Part shown: one piece after another, positions 25,589 to 34,770 of the stretch | Position numbering within the stretch: the stretch's first letter is position 1 | Layout: the number at the start of each line of letters is the position of its first letter | Assembly (NCBI RefSeq): GCF_023091155.1 | Contig: NZ_JAHWXK010000003.1 | Span: 124,001-188,000, forward strand | Reading direction: 5' to 3' | Length of the DNA: 64,000 nt | DNA from: Microbacterium sufflavum | GTDB taxonomy: Bacteria; Actinomycetota; Actinomycetes; Actinomycetales; Microbacteriaceae | Translations under genes and position numbers: made by a program | The notes under the pieces: model-generated | The model's input: the letters and a program-made list of their open reading frames with translations, nothing else | Told to the model about the DNA's origin: nothing | Databases searched by the model: none

Positions 25589-27153
25589 GCGGATGCTTTC
25601 TGGGTCGCGGAGGTCATGCTGCGCATGAGGTCCTCGGGGGTCGCCTGGTCGGCCGGGATGCAGTCGGTGACCCGGCCTTCGAACACGGTGTAGATGCGGT
25701 CGGAGATGCCGAGAAGCTCGGGCAGCTCGCTGGAGATCACGATCACGCCCTTGCCCTGGGCGGCGAGCTCGTTGATGATCGCGTAGATCTCGTACTTCGC
25801 GCCGACGTCGATGCCGCGGGTCGGCTCGTCGAGGATCAGCAGGTCGGGGTCGGTGAACATCCACTTCGCGAGGACGACCTTCTGCTGGTTGCCGCCCGAC
25901 AGCTTGCCGACGCCCTCCTCCACCGAGGGGGTCTTGATGCGCAGCGCCTTGCGGTAGCGTTCGGCGACCGCGAACTCCTCGCGCGCGTCGACCACCCCGT
26001 TGTGCGCGATCTTCGACAGCTTCGCCGCCACGATCGACCGTTTGATGGTGTCGAGCAGGTTGAGCCCCAGCACCTTGCGGTCCTCGCTCACGTAGGCGAG
26101 GCCGTGCTTGATGGCCGCAGCGACATCGGGCAGTTCGATCTCCTGCCCGTCCTTCACGAGCGTGCCGGAGAGATAGGTGCCGTAGGAGCGACCGAAGATG
26201 CTCATGGCGAGCTCGGTGCGCCCCGCGCCCATGAGCCCGGCGATGCCGACGACCTCGCCGCGCCGCACGTTCAGGTTCGAGCCCTTCACGACCATGCGCT
26301 CCGGCACCGTCGGGTGCTGCACCCACCAGTCCCTGACCTCGAAGAACACCTCGCCGATCTCGGGCGTGCGGTCGGGGTAGCGGCTCTCCAGCGACCGGCC
26401 GACCATGCCGCGGATGATGCGGTCCTCATTGATCTCGCCGCGGGAGATGTCGAGCGTCTCGACCGTGCGGCCGTCGCGGATGATCGTGATCTCGTCGGCG
26501 ATCTGCTCGATCTCGTTGAGCTTGTGGCTGATCATGATCGACGCGATGCCCTTGGCCTTGAGCCCCAGAATCAGGTCGAGCAGGTGCTGGGAGTCGTTCT
26601 CGTTCAGGGCCGCGGTCGGCTCGTCGAGGATCAGGAGCTTGACGTCCTTGTTGAGGGCCTTGGCGATCTCGATGAGCTGCTGCTTGCCGACGCCGAGGGT
26701 CTTGATCGGCACGTCGGGGTCTTCGCTCAGCCCGACGCGGGCGAGCAGCTCGATCGTGCGCTCCTTCTGCGCCTGCCAGTCGATGCGGCCGAAGCGGCGG
26801 ATCTCGTTGCCGAGGAAGATGTTCTCGGTGACGGACAGCTCGGGGATGAGCGCCAGCTCCTGGTGGATGATGACGATGCCCGCCTGCTCGCTCGCGGCGA
26901 TGTCCTTGAAGCGCTGCTCCTCGCCGTACAGCAGGATCTCCCCGTCGTAGCTGCCGTACGGGTACACCCCGGAGAGGACCTTCATCAGCGTCGACTTCCC
27001 GGCGCCGTTCTCGCCGCAGATCGCGTGGATCTCGCCGGCGCGGACGGTGATCGAGACGTCGGCGAGCGCCTTGACCCCCGGGAACTCCTTGGTGATGCTG
27101 CGCATCTCCAGGATCGGGCCTGACACGGTCGGCAACGTTGCAGTGGTGCTCAC
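25585..27153 (-). CDS. mmsA: Multiple monosaccharide ABC transporter ATP-binding protein
   Basis: A 522-residue tandem ATPase of the RbsA/XylG/GguA type. The first domain has Walker [10 protein letters not shown] and [10 protein letters not shown]; the second has the degenerate loop GLMGAGRTE and a full signature [14 protein letters not shown], as usual for this class. The start is taken as GTG 27153, with GAGGAAG 5 bp upstream. An in-frame ATG at 27198 is rejected because it lies inside the operator palindrome. It is the first gene of mmsA-mmsB-chvE, under probable control of the adjacent LacI protein. Confidence 0.95.
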   Translation of the reverse strand: MSTTATLPTVSGPILEMRSITKEFPGVKALADVSITVRAGEIHAICGENGAGKSTLMKVLSGVYPYGSYDGEILLYGEEQRFKDIAASEQAGIVIIHQELALIPELSVTENIFLGNEIRRFGRIDWQAQKERTIELLARVGLSEDPDVPIKTLGVGKQQLIEIAKALNKDVKLLILDEPTAALNENDSQHLLDLILGLKAKGIASIMISHKLNEIEQIADEITIIRDGRTVETLDISRGEINEDRIIRGMVGRSLESRYPDRTPEIGEVFFEVRDWWVQHPTVPERMVVKGSNLNVRRGEVVGIAGLMGAGRTELAMSIFGRSYGTYLSGTLVKDGQEIELPDVAAAIKHGLAYVSEDRKVLGLNLLDTIKRSIVAAKLSKIAHNGVVDAREEFAVAERYRKALRIKTPSVEEGVGKLSGGNQQKVVLAKWMFTDPDLLILDEPTRGIDVGAKYEIYAIINELAAQGKGVIVISSELPELLGISDRIYTVFEGRVTDCIPADQATPEDLMRSMTSATQKASA

Positions 27154-27182
27154 GGATCTTCCTCGCGACGTGCGGTCACCTT

Positions 27183-27202
27183 CGATGTGACCGTTCACAT
27201 CG
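27183..27202 (-). promoter_or_regulatory. LacI-type operator for mmsA-mmsB-chvE
   Basis: A perfect 8-4-8 palindrome CGATGTGA-CCGT-TCACATCG, lying 30 bp upstream of the GTG start and just downstream of the putative -10. A related site, TGTGC-ACGG-TCACA, precedes the adjacent lacI-type gene, so both carry TGTGA-N4-TCACA with one mismatch. Confidence 0.7.
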
Positions 27203-27206
27203 ATAC

Positions 27207-27235
27207 ATCGTCGTCTCCCGCGGGAGCGGTGTCAA
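27207..27235 (-). promoter_or_regulatory. Promoter of mmsA-mmsB-chvE
   Basis: On the minus strand a perfect -35 TTGACA (27235-27230) is followed after 17 bases by GACGAT (27212-27207) as -10. Transcription would start inside the operator palindrome, consistent with repression by steric block. Confidence 0.55.
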
Positions 27236-27310
27236 GTCGGCGCGGGCATTCCGTGTCGCGACCGTGATCTCCTCGCGATCCGCAGGAACACGGGCATCCC
27301 GGCGGCGCGG

Positions 27311-27332
27311 CGGATCGAAAGGATTCGATCCG
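27311..27332 (-). terminator. Terminator after the LacI-family gene
   Basis: A 9-bp stem CGGATCGAA/TTCGATCCG with AGGA loop, about 50 bp beyond the stop at 27384. The rest of 27203-27383 holds only the mmsA promoter. Confidence 0.6.
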
Positions 27333-27383
27333 TGGAGGGGCGCGGCCCGCGGGAATCGAGTGCCCCGAGCGCGCCGGATCGGC

Positions 27384-28397
27384 TCAGCGGGCGGCGGCCG
27401 ACTCGCGAGCCCGCAGCAGCGTCTGCAGCGCCCCGAACGCGGGCGGATCCTCACCGCGGATCTGCGCCAGCAGGATGCGCACCGCGCGGCGGCCCAGCTC
27501 CGGGAAGTCCTGGTGCACGGTGCTCAGCGTCGGTGCCACGTGGGCCGCGACCGGGATGTCGTCGAAGCCGATCACGCTCACGTCATGCGGCACCCGCACC
27601 CCCGCGTCGCGGAAGCCGTGCAGCAGTCCGATCGCCATCAGGTCGTTCGCCGCGAACACCGCCGTGAAGTCGCGGCGGTGCGACAGCTCCTTGCCCGCGA
27701 AGTAGCCGAAGTCCGCCGTCCAGTCCCCGCGGATGGGCGGGAACGTGGGCAGATCGGCATCGCGCAGCGCGTCGAGGTAGCCCCGCATGCGCGACTCCGC
27801 CTCGATCCAGTCCTGCGGTCCGGCCAGGTGCAGGATGTCGCTGTGCCCGAGCGAGATGAGGTGCTCCGTCGCGGCTTTGGCACCGGCGACCTGATCGGCC
27901 GACAGGCTCACGCCGTCCGAGCCCGACGCCGTCTGCAGAGTGACGAAGGGCATCGCGCCGGACATGCCGCGCAAGACATGGAACACGCGCACCTGTGGCG
28001 CGAGCACCACGATCCCGTCGACCTGCTCCCGCTCGAGCTGGCGCACCGCGTTGCCGATGGCCTCCGGCGTGGTCGAGGGGAGATTGAGCGTGGAGACCGA
28101 GTAGCCCTCCTCGCGCGCCGCATCCTCGATCCCGGCGATGGACGAGGTGGGGCCGAACTCGCCGATCGTGGCGGACAGGATGCCCAGCATGTTCGACTTG
28201 CTCGTCACCAGCGCGCGCGCCGCGAGGTTCGGCCGGTAGTCCAGCACGGCGATCGCGTCGAGCACCTTCGCCTTGGTCTCCGGCCGGATGCTGGGGTGAT
28301 CGTTCAGCACGCGGGACACCGTCTGGTGCGACACCCCCGCGAGCCGGGCGACGTCGCGGATGCTCGGCAGGCGGGCACGCTCGGAGGACGTGGACAT
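27384..28397 (-). CDS. LacI-family transcriptional regulator (monosaccharide transporter)
   Basis: A 337-residue repressor. The N-terminal helix-turn-helix and hinge reads SIRDVARLAGVSHQTVSRVL. The effector domain ends with VFAANDLMAIGLLHGFRDAG and SVIGFDDIPVA. ATG 28397 is preferred to GTG 28400 because GGAGG then lies 5 bp upstream. The gene lies directly upstream of mmsA on the same strand. Matching palindromes in front of both suggest that it represses the transporter and itself, released by an imported sugar. The inducer is unknown. Confidence 0.92.
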   Translation of the reverse strand: MSTSSERARLPSIRDVARLAGVSHQTVSRVLNDHPSIRPETKAKVLDAIAVLDYRPNLAARALVTSKSNMLGILSATIGEFGPTSSIAGIEDAAREEGYSVSTLNLPSTTPEAIGNAVRQLEREQVDGIVVLAPQVRVFHVLRGMSGAMPFVTLQTASGSDGVSLSADQVAGAKAATEHLISLGHSDILHLAGPQDWIEAESRMRGYLDALRDADLPTFPPIRGDWTADFGYFAGKELSHRRDFTAVFAANDLMAIGLLHGFRDAGVRVPHDVSVIGFDDIPVAAHVAPTLSTVHQDFPELGRRAVRILLAQIRGEDPPAFGALQTLLRARESAAAR

Positions 28398-28412
28398 CAC
28401 TGCCTCCTCGCG

Positions 28413-28426
28413 TGTGCACGGTCACA
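28413..28426 (-). promoter_or_regulatory. Autoregulatory operator upstream of the LacI-family gene
   Basis: TGTGC-ACGG-TCACA(TCG) matches the mmsA operator core TGTGA-N4-TCACA with one mismatch. It is 15 bp upstream of the ATG. Confidence 0.55.
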
Positions 28427-28515
28427 TCGTCACTTCATTATGTCTGCCACGACCGCGCCGTGCATCCCGAAGGCGTCACGGACCGGTGGGCCGGAGGACG
28501 TCGCGGCGGGAGACC

Positions 28516-29448
28516 TCAGCCGAGGATGCGGGCGCCGGGCACCGGCCCGTGCACGTGCAGCGGGTCCAACCCCTCGTCCCGCAGCCGGGTCTGCACGTCC
28601 TGCGCGGTCTCGGGATCGGGGCACAGCAGCGCGACCGTGGGACCGGAGCCCGAGACGATCCCGTGCAGGGCACCCGCCGCGATCCCGCGGTCGATCGTGT
28701 CGCCCAGGTCGGGCCGCTCGTGCAGCGCCGCCGTCTGCAGGTCGTTGTGCAGCGCATCGGCGAGCTGCCGCGGGTCTCCGGTGCGCAGCGCCTGGAGCAC
28801 CGGGATCGGCACGTCGAGCGACAGCGGCGGGTCATCGGCGAGCGCACCCTCCTCCTCGCGCAGCAGGTCGAGCCGCTCGTACACCACCGGGGTCGACAGG
28901 CCCTGCTCGCTCGTCACCAGCAGCCAGTCGAAGCGGCCGCGCGCGAGCGCGGGGTTCAGCTGATCACCGCGCCCCGTGCCCACCGCCGTGCCGCCGTGCA
29001 GGGCGAACGGGACGTCGGCGCCGAGCCGCGCCGCCAGGTCGTGCAGACGCGCGGGCGACAGACCGGTCCCCCACAGCGCATCGCACGCGACCAGGGCCGC
29101 GGCGGCGTCGGCCGATCCGCCCCCCATGCCGCCAGCGACCGGAACGCTCTTGCGCACCTCGAGCGCCACCCCGCCGGTGTGCTCGGTGGCCGTGGCGAGC
29201 AGCTTCGCCGCGCGCATCGCCAGGTTGCGGTCGTCGAGCGGCACGGAGCCGTCGTCCTCGACCCCGGACACCGTGATCGAGAAGTCGTCCGCCCGTCGCG
29301 CGATCACGTCTTCGTACAGCGACACCGCCTGGAACACCGTCGCGAGGGCGTGGTAGCCGTCGTCGTGGCGGCCACCGACCCCCAGATAGACGTTGATCTT
29401 CCCCGGCGCGCGCACGTGCACGGATCCGGCGGCCGAGGCGAGGCTCAT
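28516..29448 (-). CDS. ispE: 4-diphosphocytidyl-2-C-methyl-D-erythritol kinase
   Basis: A 310-residue GHMP kinase that phosphorylates CDP-methylerythritol in the non-mevalonate isoprenoid pathway. Motifs: VRAPGKINVYLGVGGRHDDGYH at the N-terminus, the ATP loop PVAGGMGGGSADAAAAL, and VSGSGPTVALL near the C-terminus. It starts 7 bp after the aldo/keto reductase stop and is probably co-transcribed with it. In related genomes ispE directly follows rsmA; here the two are separated by an aldo/keto reductase and a carbonic anhydrase. Confidence 0.95.
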   Translation of the reverse strand: MSLASAAGSVHVRAPGKINVYLGVGGRHDDGYHALATVFQAVSLYEDVIARRADDFSITVSGVEDDGSVPLDDRNLAMRAAKLLATATEHTGGVALEVRKSVPVAGGMGGGSADAAAALVACDALWGTGLSPARLHDLAARLGADVPFALHGGTAVGTGRGDQLNPALARGRFDWLLVTSEQGLSTPVVYERLDLLREEEGALADDPPLSLDVPIPVLQALRTGDPRQLADALHNDLQTAALHERPDLGDTIDRGIAAGALHGIVSGSGPTVALLCPDPETAQDVQTRLRDEGLDPLHVHGPVPGARILG

Positions 29449-29455
29449 GACCGGG

Positions 29456-30523
29456 TCACAGATCCGAGGAGGTGGCCCAGAGGTTCACGTCGATCCCCCC
29501 GGACAGCTCGTCGATGCGGGCGAGCTCCTCCGCGGTGAACTCGGGCCCGTCGAGCGCGGCGAGGTTCTCGTCGAGCTGCTCGGGCCGGGACGCCCCGATC
29601 AGGGCCGAGGCGACCACCGGGGTGCGCAGCGTCCACTGCAGCGCCAGCTGGGCGAGCGACTGTCCGCGGCCCTTCGCCACGTCGTTCAGCGCCCGCAGCG
29701 TCTGCACGGCCTCGTCGGTGAGCTTGCCGTTCGGGAGCGAGCCGCGCTGCTGCGCCCGGTCGGCGGTGCCGTCGCCCAGGTACTTGTCGGTGAGCAGTCC
29801 CTGCGCGAGCGGCGTGAACGCGATGGCCCCGAGACCCGACTCCTCGAGCGTCGTCGTGAGGCCGTCCTCGATCCACCGGTTCAGGATGGAGTACGCGGGC
29901 TGGTGGATGACCAGCGGGGTGCCGAGATCCTTCGCCACGGCGACCGCCTCGGCCGTGCGCTCGGCGCTGTACGACGAGATGCCCACGTAGAGGGCCTTGC
30001 CCTGCCGCACGAGCGTGTCGAGCGCGCCCACGGTCTCCTCGATCGGGGTGACCGGATCGACGCGGTGCGAGTAGAAGATGTCGACGTAGTCCAGGCCCAT
30101 GCGCGTGAGCGACTGCTCGGCGCTGGCGAGGATGTACTTGCGGCTCGCGTAGTCGCCGTACGGGCCCGGCCACATGTCCCAGCCGGCCTTCGACGAGATG
30201 ATGAGCTCGTCGCGATAGGGCCGGAAGTCCTCCGCGAAGATGCGACCGAAGTTCTTCTCGGCGGAGCCGTAGGGCGGGCCGTAGTTGTTCGCGAGATCGA
30301 AGTGCGTGACACCGCCGTCGAACGCGTGACGCAGCAGCGCGCGCTGGTTGTCGAGCGGGATGTTGTCGCCGAAGTTCCACCACAGCCCGAGCGAGATCGG
30401 CGGCAGGTAGAGGCCGGACGACCCGACCTGACGGTAGGCGAACCGTCCGTAGCGGCCCTCGTCGGCGGCGTACGGGCGGTGGAGCTCGGGGACATCGGGA
30501 CGGAAGCGCGGGGAGTCGGTCAC
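29456..30523 (-). CDS. Aldo/keto reductase, YghZ/Kv-beta-like
   Basis: A 355-residue NADPH-dependent reductase of the AKR14-like group. It resembles E. coli YghZ (L-glyceraldehyde 3-phosphate reductase): YRQVGSSGLYLPPISLGLWWNFG, THFDLANNYGPPYGSAE (active Asp and Tyr), SSKAGWDMWPGPYG (active Lys) and DIFYSHRVDP (His). The C-terminal NADPH segment is SALIGASRPEQLDENLAAL. Substrate uncertain; methylglyoxal or glyceraldehyde phosphate detoxification is plausible. GTG start preceded by TAATCT-N6, suggesting leaderless transcription of the AKR-ispE unit. Confidence 0.9.
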   Translation of the reverse strand: MTDSPRFRPDVPELHRPYAADEGRYGRFAYRQVGSSGLYLPPISLGLWWNFGDNIPLDNQRALLRHAFDGGVTHFDLANNYGPPYGSAEKNFGRIFAEDFRPYRDELIISSKAGWDMWPGPYGDYASRKYILASAEQSLTRMGLDYVDIFYSHRVDPVTPIEETVGALDTLVRQGKALYVGISSYSAERTAEAVAVAKDLGTPLVIHQPAYSILNRWIEDGLTTTLEESGLGAIAFTPLAQGLLTDKYLGDGTADRAQQRGSLPNGKLTDEAVQTLRALNDVAKGRGQSLAQLALQWTLRTPVVASALIGASRPEQLDENLAALDGPEFTAEELARIDELSGGIDVNLWATSSDL

Positions 30524-30529
30524 GGTGCC

Positions 30530-30535
30530 AGATTA
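30530..30535 (-). promoter_or_regulatory. Leaderless-type -10 for aldo/keto reductase-ispE
   Basis: TAATCT on the minus strand, then GGCACC, then the GTG start at 30523. Confidence 0.55.
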
Positions 30536-30794
30536 CCGGGCGGTGTGGGATCCGGGATCGCCGTTGCGTGGCGCCCGATGCGCTGGTAGGCGGGGACGAC
30601 GGGCGGTGCGGGACCACGGGCAACTCCGGGTTTCGTCGCCTACACTCGTGCCGCTCGGACGCCGCGGGGCAGTGACAACTGGCCGTCCGGGTGATCACGC
30701 AGTCCGCCAGGGCATCGTCCCGATGGCGTCGCGGTGTGGTGCGCGGCGATCCGCTGTGCCTGCAGCGCGCGCCGCACACTCCGAAGGAAACAAC
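30536..30794 (+). other. Long leader region of the carbonic anhydrase with two hairpins
   Basis: No convincing ORF is present. Hairpin 1 pairs CGGACG with CGTCCG (30656-30661 with 30684-30689). Hairpin 2 pairs CGCCA with TGGCG (30705-30709 with 30724-30728) with an inner GGG/CCC. TACACT at 30641-30646 may be a -10, giving a leader of about 140 nt. I could not match it to a known riboswitch class. Confidence 0.35.
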
Positions 30795-31616
30795 ATGAAG
30801 ATCCGCCCCGCTCTCGCTCTGTCCACCGCGGCCCTCGCGATCGGCGCTCTCGCCGGCTGCGCACCCGCCGCCACGACCCCCGCCGCGTCTGCGTCGCCCT
30901 CGCCCGGCGCCTCCGCGGACGCCGAGTGGTCGTACCGCGGCTCCAACGGCCCCGAGCACTGGGGGAAGTTCGGCGCCGCGTGCGAGAACGTCGACAGCTC
31001 CCACGAGTCCCCCATCGCCATCGACACCTCGACGGTGCAGATGGGGACCGCCGCGCAGAAGGTCGTGACGCACTACGCCCCCGCCGCGTTCGACATCGAG
31101 AACAACGGCCACACCATCGAGGCGATCCCGGAGGACCCGACGTCCAACTCGATCGAGGTGAACGGCAAGACGTACGAGCTGCAGCAGTTCCACCTGCACG
31201 CGAGCAGCGAGCACACGATCGACGGACGCACGGCTCCCGCCGAGCTGCACCTGGTGCACAAGGCCGAGGACGGCTCGGTGCTCGTGCTCGGCGTGATGCT
31301 GCAGGCAGGGGCGGCCAGCACGGCGCTCGACGAGTTCTTCTCCTCGATCACGCCCACGGTGAGCGAGAAGGGCACGCCGCTGAGCCACAAGATCGACCCC
31401 GCCGCGCTCATCCCGGCGGACGGCGTGAGCGTGCAGTACGACGGCTCGCTCACCACGCCGCCGTGCACCGAGGACGTGCGCTGGAACGTCTACCTCACCC
31501 CGGTGACGGTGTCGGCGGAGGAGCTCGCCGCGTTCACCGCCGTGTACCCCGACAACCACCGACCCGTGCAGCCCCTGCACGACCGCACGCTCACGGAGAT
31601 CCCTTCGGGGGTCTGA
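30795..31616 (+). CDS. Alpha-class carbonic anhydrase, lipoprotein
   Basis: A 273-residue exported enzyme that interconverts CO2 and bicarbonate. The signal peptide ends at the lipobox ALAGC (Cys22), followed by an Ala/Pro/Ser linker. The catalytic zinc ligands are His133 and His135 (QQFHLHASSEH) and His152 (ELHLVHK). GSLTTPPCTEDVRWNV is the family C-terminal motif, whose Cys can pair with Cys63. Alpha-CAs are rather uncommon in actinobacteria compared with the beta class. AAGGAAA precedes the ATG. The gene is a single transcription unit inserted between ispE and rsmA. Confidence 0.92.
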   Translation: MKIRPALALSTAALAIGALAGCAPAATTPAASASPSPGASADAEWSYRGSNGPEHWGKFGAACENVDSSHESPIAIDTSTVQMGTAAQKVVTHYAPAAFDIENNGHTIEAIPEDPTSNSIEVNGKTYELQQFHLHASSEHTIDGRTAPAELHLVHKAEDGSVLVLGVMLQAGAASTALDEFFSSITPTVSEKGTPLSHKIDPAALIPADGVSVQYDGSLTTPPCTEDVRWNVYLTPVTVSAEELAAFTAVYPDNHRPVQPLHDRTLTEIPSGV

Positions 31617-31638
31617 GCTCCGCGTCCTGCCCGCACCT

Positions 31639-31675
31639 CCGCCGGGCTCCCGCTGCGACGGCGGGAGCCCGGCGG
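31639..31675. terminator. Bidirectional terminator between carbonic anhydrase and rsmA
   Basis: A perfect 15-bp GC-rich inverted repeat (31639-31653 with 31661-31675) around a 7-nt loop, midway between two convergent stop codons. Confidence 0.85.
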
Positions 31676-31701
31676 CGGGGGCGGGAGCGGCGGGTAGAGC
31701 C

Positions 31702-32550
31702 TCAGGCAGCCGGTGCCTGCTGCGCGATGCGCTGGTAGTCGTCGACCGTGAGGTCCTCGCCGCGGGCGGTCGGAGCCACGCCGGCGGCCGTCAGCACCTC
31801 GGTCGCGGCGGCCGAGCTGCCGAAGACGCCGGACAGCGCCTGGCGGAGCATCTTGCGGCGCTGGTTGAACGCGGCATCGACGATCTCGAAGGTGCGGCGA
31901 CGCTCGGCCTCGGAACCGCGCTCGCCCTCCGACCGATCGAAGCCGACGAGCAGGCTGTCGACGTTCGGAACGGGCCAGAACACCTGCCGCGACACCGTGC
32001 CGGTGAGCCGCCACTCGCCGTACCACGCGGCCTTCACGCTCGGCGAGCCGTAGATCTTCGACCCCGGCTTCGCCGCCAGGCGCTCGGCCACCTCGGCCTG
32101 CACCATCACGACGCCCCGCTGCAGATAGGGGAAGGTCTCGAGGAAGTGCAGCAGCACCGGCACCGACACGTTGTACGGCAGGTTCGCGACCAGGACGGTC
32201 GGCTCGCCGGGCAGCTCGGCCACCCGCAGCGCGTCGGCATCGACCACCGTGAGCGCCCCCTCGGGCACGCCGTGCTCGGCGGCGGTCTGCGGCAGGCGGG
32301 CGGCGAGGCGGTGATCGATCTCCACGGCGGTGACGGCGGCCCCGGTCTCCAGGATCGCGAGCGTCAGCGAACCCAGGCCGGGCCCCACCTCGACCACGCG
32401 CTCGCCCGGCTGCACGCGCGCGGCCTGCACGATCTTGCGGACCGTGTTCGCGTCGGTGACGAAGTTCTGGCCCAGCTTCTTGGTGGGGGTGACATCGAGC
32501 TCGGCGGCCAGTCGGCGGATCTCGGCGGCTCCGAGCAGGGTGACGGTCAT
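31702..32550 (-). CDS. rsmA: 16S rRNA (adenine1518-N6/adenine1519-N6)-dimethyltransferase
   Basis: A 282-residue KsgA/RsmA methyltransferase that dimethylates two adjacent adenines in the 3' hairpin of 16S rRNA; its loss gives kasugamycin resistance. Motifs: [13 protein letters not shown], the SAM loop [12 protein letters not shown], and the adenine pocket [13 protein letters not shown]. The C-terminal helical domain ends [15 protein letters not shown] 32550 is chosen by family alignment and by GAGAAT six bases upstream. It is divergent from the MFS gene. Confidence 0.95.
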   Translation of the reverse strand: MTVTLLGAAEIRRLAAELDVTPTKKLGQNFVTDANTVRKIVQAARVQPGERVVEVGPGLGSLTLAILETGAAVTAVEIDHRLAARLPQTAAEHGVPEGALTVVDADALRVAELPGEPTVLVANLPYNVSVPVLLHFLETFPYLQRGVVMVQAEVAERLAAKPGSKIYGSPSVKAAWYGEWRLTGTVSRQVFWPVPNVDSLLVGFDRSEGERGSEAERRRTFEIVDAAFNQRRKMLRQALSGVFGSSAAATEVLTAAGVAPTARGEDLTVDDYQRIAQQAPAA

Positions 32551-32556
32551 GCGTCC

Positions 32557-32598
32557 ATTCTCGCCGAAAGCCCGACCGTCCCCGGCACTCGCTATCCT
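32557..32598. promoter_or_regulatory. Divergent leaderless-type promoters of rsmA and the MFS gene
   Basis: Minus strand: GAGAAT (32562-32557), six bases, ATG 32550. Plus strand: TATCCT (32593-32598), six bases, ATG 32605. The two -10 elements are 30 bp apart. Confidence 0.55.
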
Positions 32599-32604
32599 GC
32601 GGGG

Positions 32605-33888
32605 ATGCCCTCCCTCGGTGAACTGATCGCTCCGCGGCGCATGGGCAGGGACTTCCGCTGGCTGCTCGCGTCGTCGTGGACGAGCAACATCGGCGACGGC
32701 GTGGCGCTGGCCGCCGCTCCCCTGCTCATCGCCTCGATGACCTCGTCGCCGATCCTCGTCGCCTCCGGCGCCGTCCTCCAGTTCCTGCCCTGGCTGCTGT
32801 TCGGCCTGCACGCGGGGGCCATCGCCGACCGCTTCGACCGTCGGCGCCTGGTGATGATCGCGAACGCCGCGCGGGCGGTCGTGCTCGCGGCGCTGTGCGT
32901 GTTCCTCGTGACGGGCACCGCGAACATCGGGATCGTGCTCGCGGTGGCCTTCCTGTACGGCTCGGCCGAGGTGTTCGTCGACACCGCGAGCAGCACGCTG
33001 CTGCCGATGATCGTGAAGCCGGACGACCTCGGGATCGGCAACGCGCGGCTCCAGGCCGGCTACCTCGTGGCCAACCAGTTCGCCGGTCCTCCCCTCGGGG
33101 CGTTCCTGTTCGCCGCCGGGCACGCCTGGCCGTTCCTGGTCGAGGTGCTGTGCGTCAGCCTCGCGGTCGTGCTGATCTCCCGCATGGCCCGCACGCCCGT
33201 GCCACCCCGGGCGGACGCCGCCGCGCACCCGCCCGTGCACACCGACATCGCGGAGGGGCTGCGCTGGCTGTGGCGCAACCCGCCCGTGCGCATGCTGGTG
33301 ATCATCATCCTCGTCTTCAACGTCACGTGGGCGGCGCCGTGGGGCGTGCTCGTGCTGTACGCGACCGAGCACCTGCAGATGGGCCCGGTGGGGTACGGCG
33401 CCCTCACCACGGCGTCCGCGGCCGGCGGCATCCTCGCGACGTTCAGCTTCGGGTGGCTCGAACGGCACGTGTCGTTCGCGACCCTCATGCGCATCGTGCT
33501 CTCGCTGGAGGTGCTGATGCACCTGGCGTTCGCGCTCACCACCGCCGGCTGGGTGGCGCTGATCATCATGTTCTTCTTCGGCGCGTACGCCTTCGTGTGG
33601 GGCACGATCTCCACGACCGTCCGGCAGCGCCTCGTGCCCGCCGAGCTGCAGGGACGCGTCGCCTCGGTCAACATGGTCGGGGTGTTCGGGGGCATGATCG
33701 TCGGCCAGGCGCTCGGCGGAGTGATCGCCCAGCTGTGGGGGCTCACCGCACCGTGGTGGTTCGCGTTCGGCGGCGCAGCGATCACACTGCTGCTGGTGTG
33801 GAAGCCGATCTCGCAGATCGTGAGCGCGAAACCGGTCGCCCAGACCGGCCCGGACGACGTGGACGCTCAGTCGGTGAACGAGCCGTAG
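32605..33888 (+). CDS. MFS transporter, enterobactin-exporter-like (MFS_3)
   Basis: A 427-residue major facilitator with about 11-12 helices. Distinguishing features are [30 protein letters not shown] at the N-terminus, the motif A loop [22 protein letters not shown], and [22 protein letters not shown] in the C-terminal half. This pattern fits the MFS_3/EntS-like group that exports small molecules; the substrate is unknown. The last 22 bp overlap the 3' end of convergent tatD. It interrupts the usual tatD-rsmA order. Confidence 0.87.
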   Translation: MPSLGELIAPRRMGRDFRWLLASSWTSNIGDGVALAAAPLLIASMTSSPILVASGAVLQFLPWLLFGLHAGAIADRFDRRRLVMIANAARAVVLAALCVFLVTGTANIGIVLAVAFLYGSAEVFVDTASSTLLPMIVKPDDLGIGNARLQAGYLVANQFAGPPLGAFLFAAGHAWPFLVEVLCVSLAVVLISRMARTPVPPRADAAAHPPVHTDIAEGLRWLWRNPPVRMLVIIILVFNVTWAAPWGVLVLYATEHLQMGPVGYGALTTASAAGGILATFSFGWLERHVSFATLMRIVLSLEVLMHLAFALTTAGWVALIIMFFFGAYAFVWGTISTTVRQRLVPAELQGRVASVNMVGVFGGMIVGQALGGVIAQLWGLTAPWWFAFGGAAITLLLVWKPISQIVSAKPVAQTGPDDVDAQSVNEP

Positions 33889-34760
33889 ACCCGCAGGGTG
33901 TTCTCGGCGAGCTGCGCGGACAGCTCGTCGACGCCGATGCCGAGCTCGGCGGCCAGGAAGCGGACCGTGATCGGCACGAGGTAGGGCGCGTTCGGGCGTC
34001 CCCGCAGCGGCGTCGGCGTGAGGAACGGGGCGTCGGTCTCCACCAGTAGGCGGTCGAGCGGCGTGACCTTCAGGGCGTCGCGCAGGTTCTGCGCGTTCTT
34101 GAACGTGACGTTGCCCGCGAACGACAGGTGGTAGCCGGCGTCGGCGCACACCCGGGCCATCGCGGCGTCGCCGGAGAAGCAGTGGAACACCGTGCGATCG
34201 GGAGCGCCCACACGCGACAGGGTCTCCAGCACCGCGTCGTGCGCGTCGCGGTCGTGGATCTGCATCGCGATGCCGTGCTTCTTCGCGAGCGCGATGTGCG
34301 CCTCGAACGACTCGAACTGCGGCCCGCGGCGCTCCGGCTCGGTGCGGAAGAAGTCGAGCCCGGTCTCGCCGATCGCGCGGGTGCGCGGATGCGCCGCCAG
34401 CTCGTCGATCACCGCGAGGGCCTCGTCGAGACCGACACCGCCGCGACGGCCCTGCTCGGCATAGGTCGGTGCGTCGTTCGGGTGGATCGCCACCGCGGCG
34501 AGCACGCGCCGGTCCGAAGCCGCCGCCTCGACCGCCCAGCGCGACGACTCGATGTCGCCCGATGCCTGCACGACCCCGGCGATGCCCACGGCCCCGGCGC
34601 GGTCGAGCTGCTCCGTCAGGCTCAACGGCTCGTCGCCGTCCATGATCTCCAGGTGCGCGTGGTTGTCGTACACCGGGACGGCGAGGGGCTCGGGGGCTGC
34701 GGGATACCGCAGGTCTTTGCGCCCGTCGCCGTCTCGGCGCTGCACGTACGTCTCGGTCAT
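33867..34760 (-). CDS. tatD: TatD-family metal-dependent DNase
   Basis: A 297-residue TIM-barrel hydrolase. Metal-binding and catalytic residues appear in [10 protein letters not shown], the Glu of GETGLDFF, His in [15 protein letters not shown], and Asp in [14 protein letters not shown]. Relatives are 3'-5' nucleases involved in DNA repair or tRNA quality control. It starts 10 bp after the metG stop on the same strand, a conserved pairing in actinobacteria. The 3' end overlaps the MFS gene by 22 bp. Confidence 0.93.
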   Translation of the reverse strand: MTETYVQRRDGDGRKDLRYPAAPEPLAVPVYDNHAHLEIMDGDEPLSLTEQLDRAGAVGIAGVVQASGDIESSRWAVEAAASDRRVLAAVAIHPNDAPTYAEQGRRGGVGLDEALAVIDELAAHPRTRAIGETGLDFFRTEPERRGPQFESFEAHIALAKKHGIAMQIHDRDAHDAVLETLSRVGAPDRTVFHCFSGDAAMARVCADAGYHLSFAGNVTFKNAQNLRDALKVTPLDRLLVETDAPFLTPTPLRGRPNAPYLVPITVRFLAAELGIGVDELSAQLAENTLRVYGSFTD

Positions 34761-34770
34761 GGGGTGTCGG

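Noticed and set aside
27154..27198. Upstream ATG start for mmsA
   Set aside because: It would place coding sequence inside the operator; GTG 27153 has a good ribosome site.
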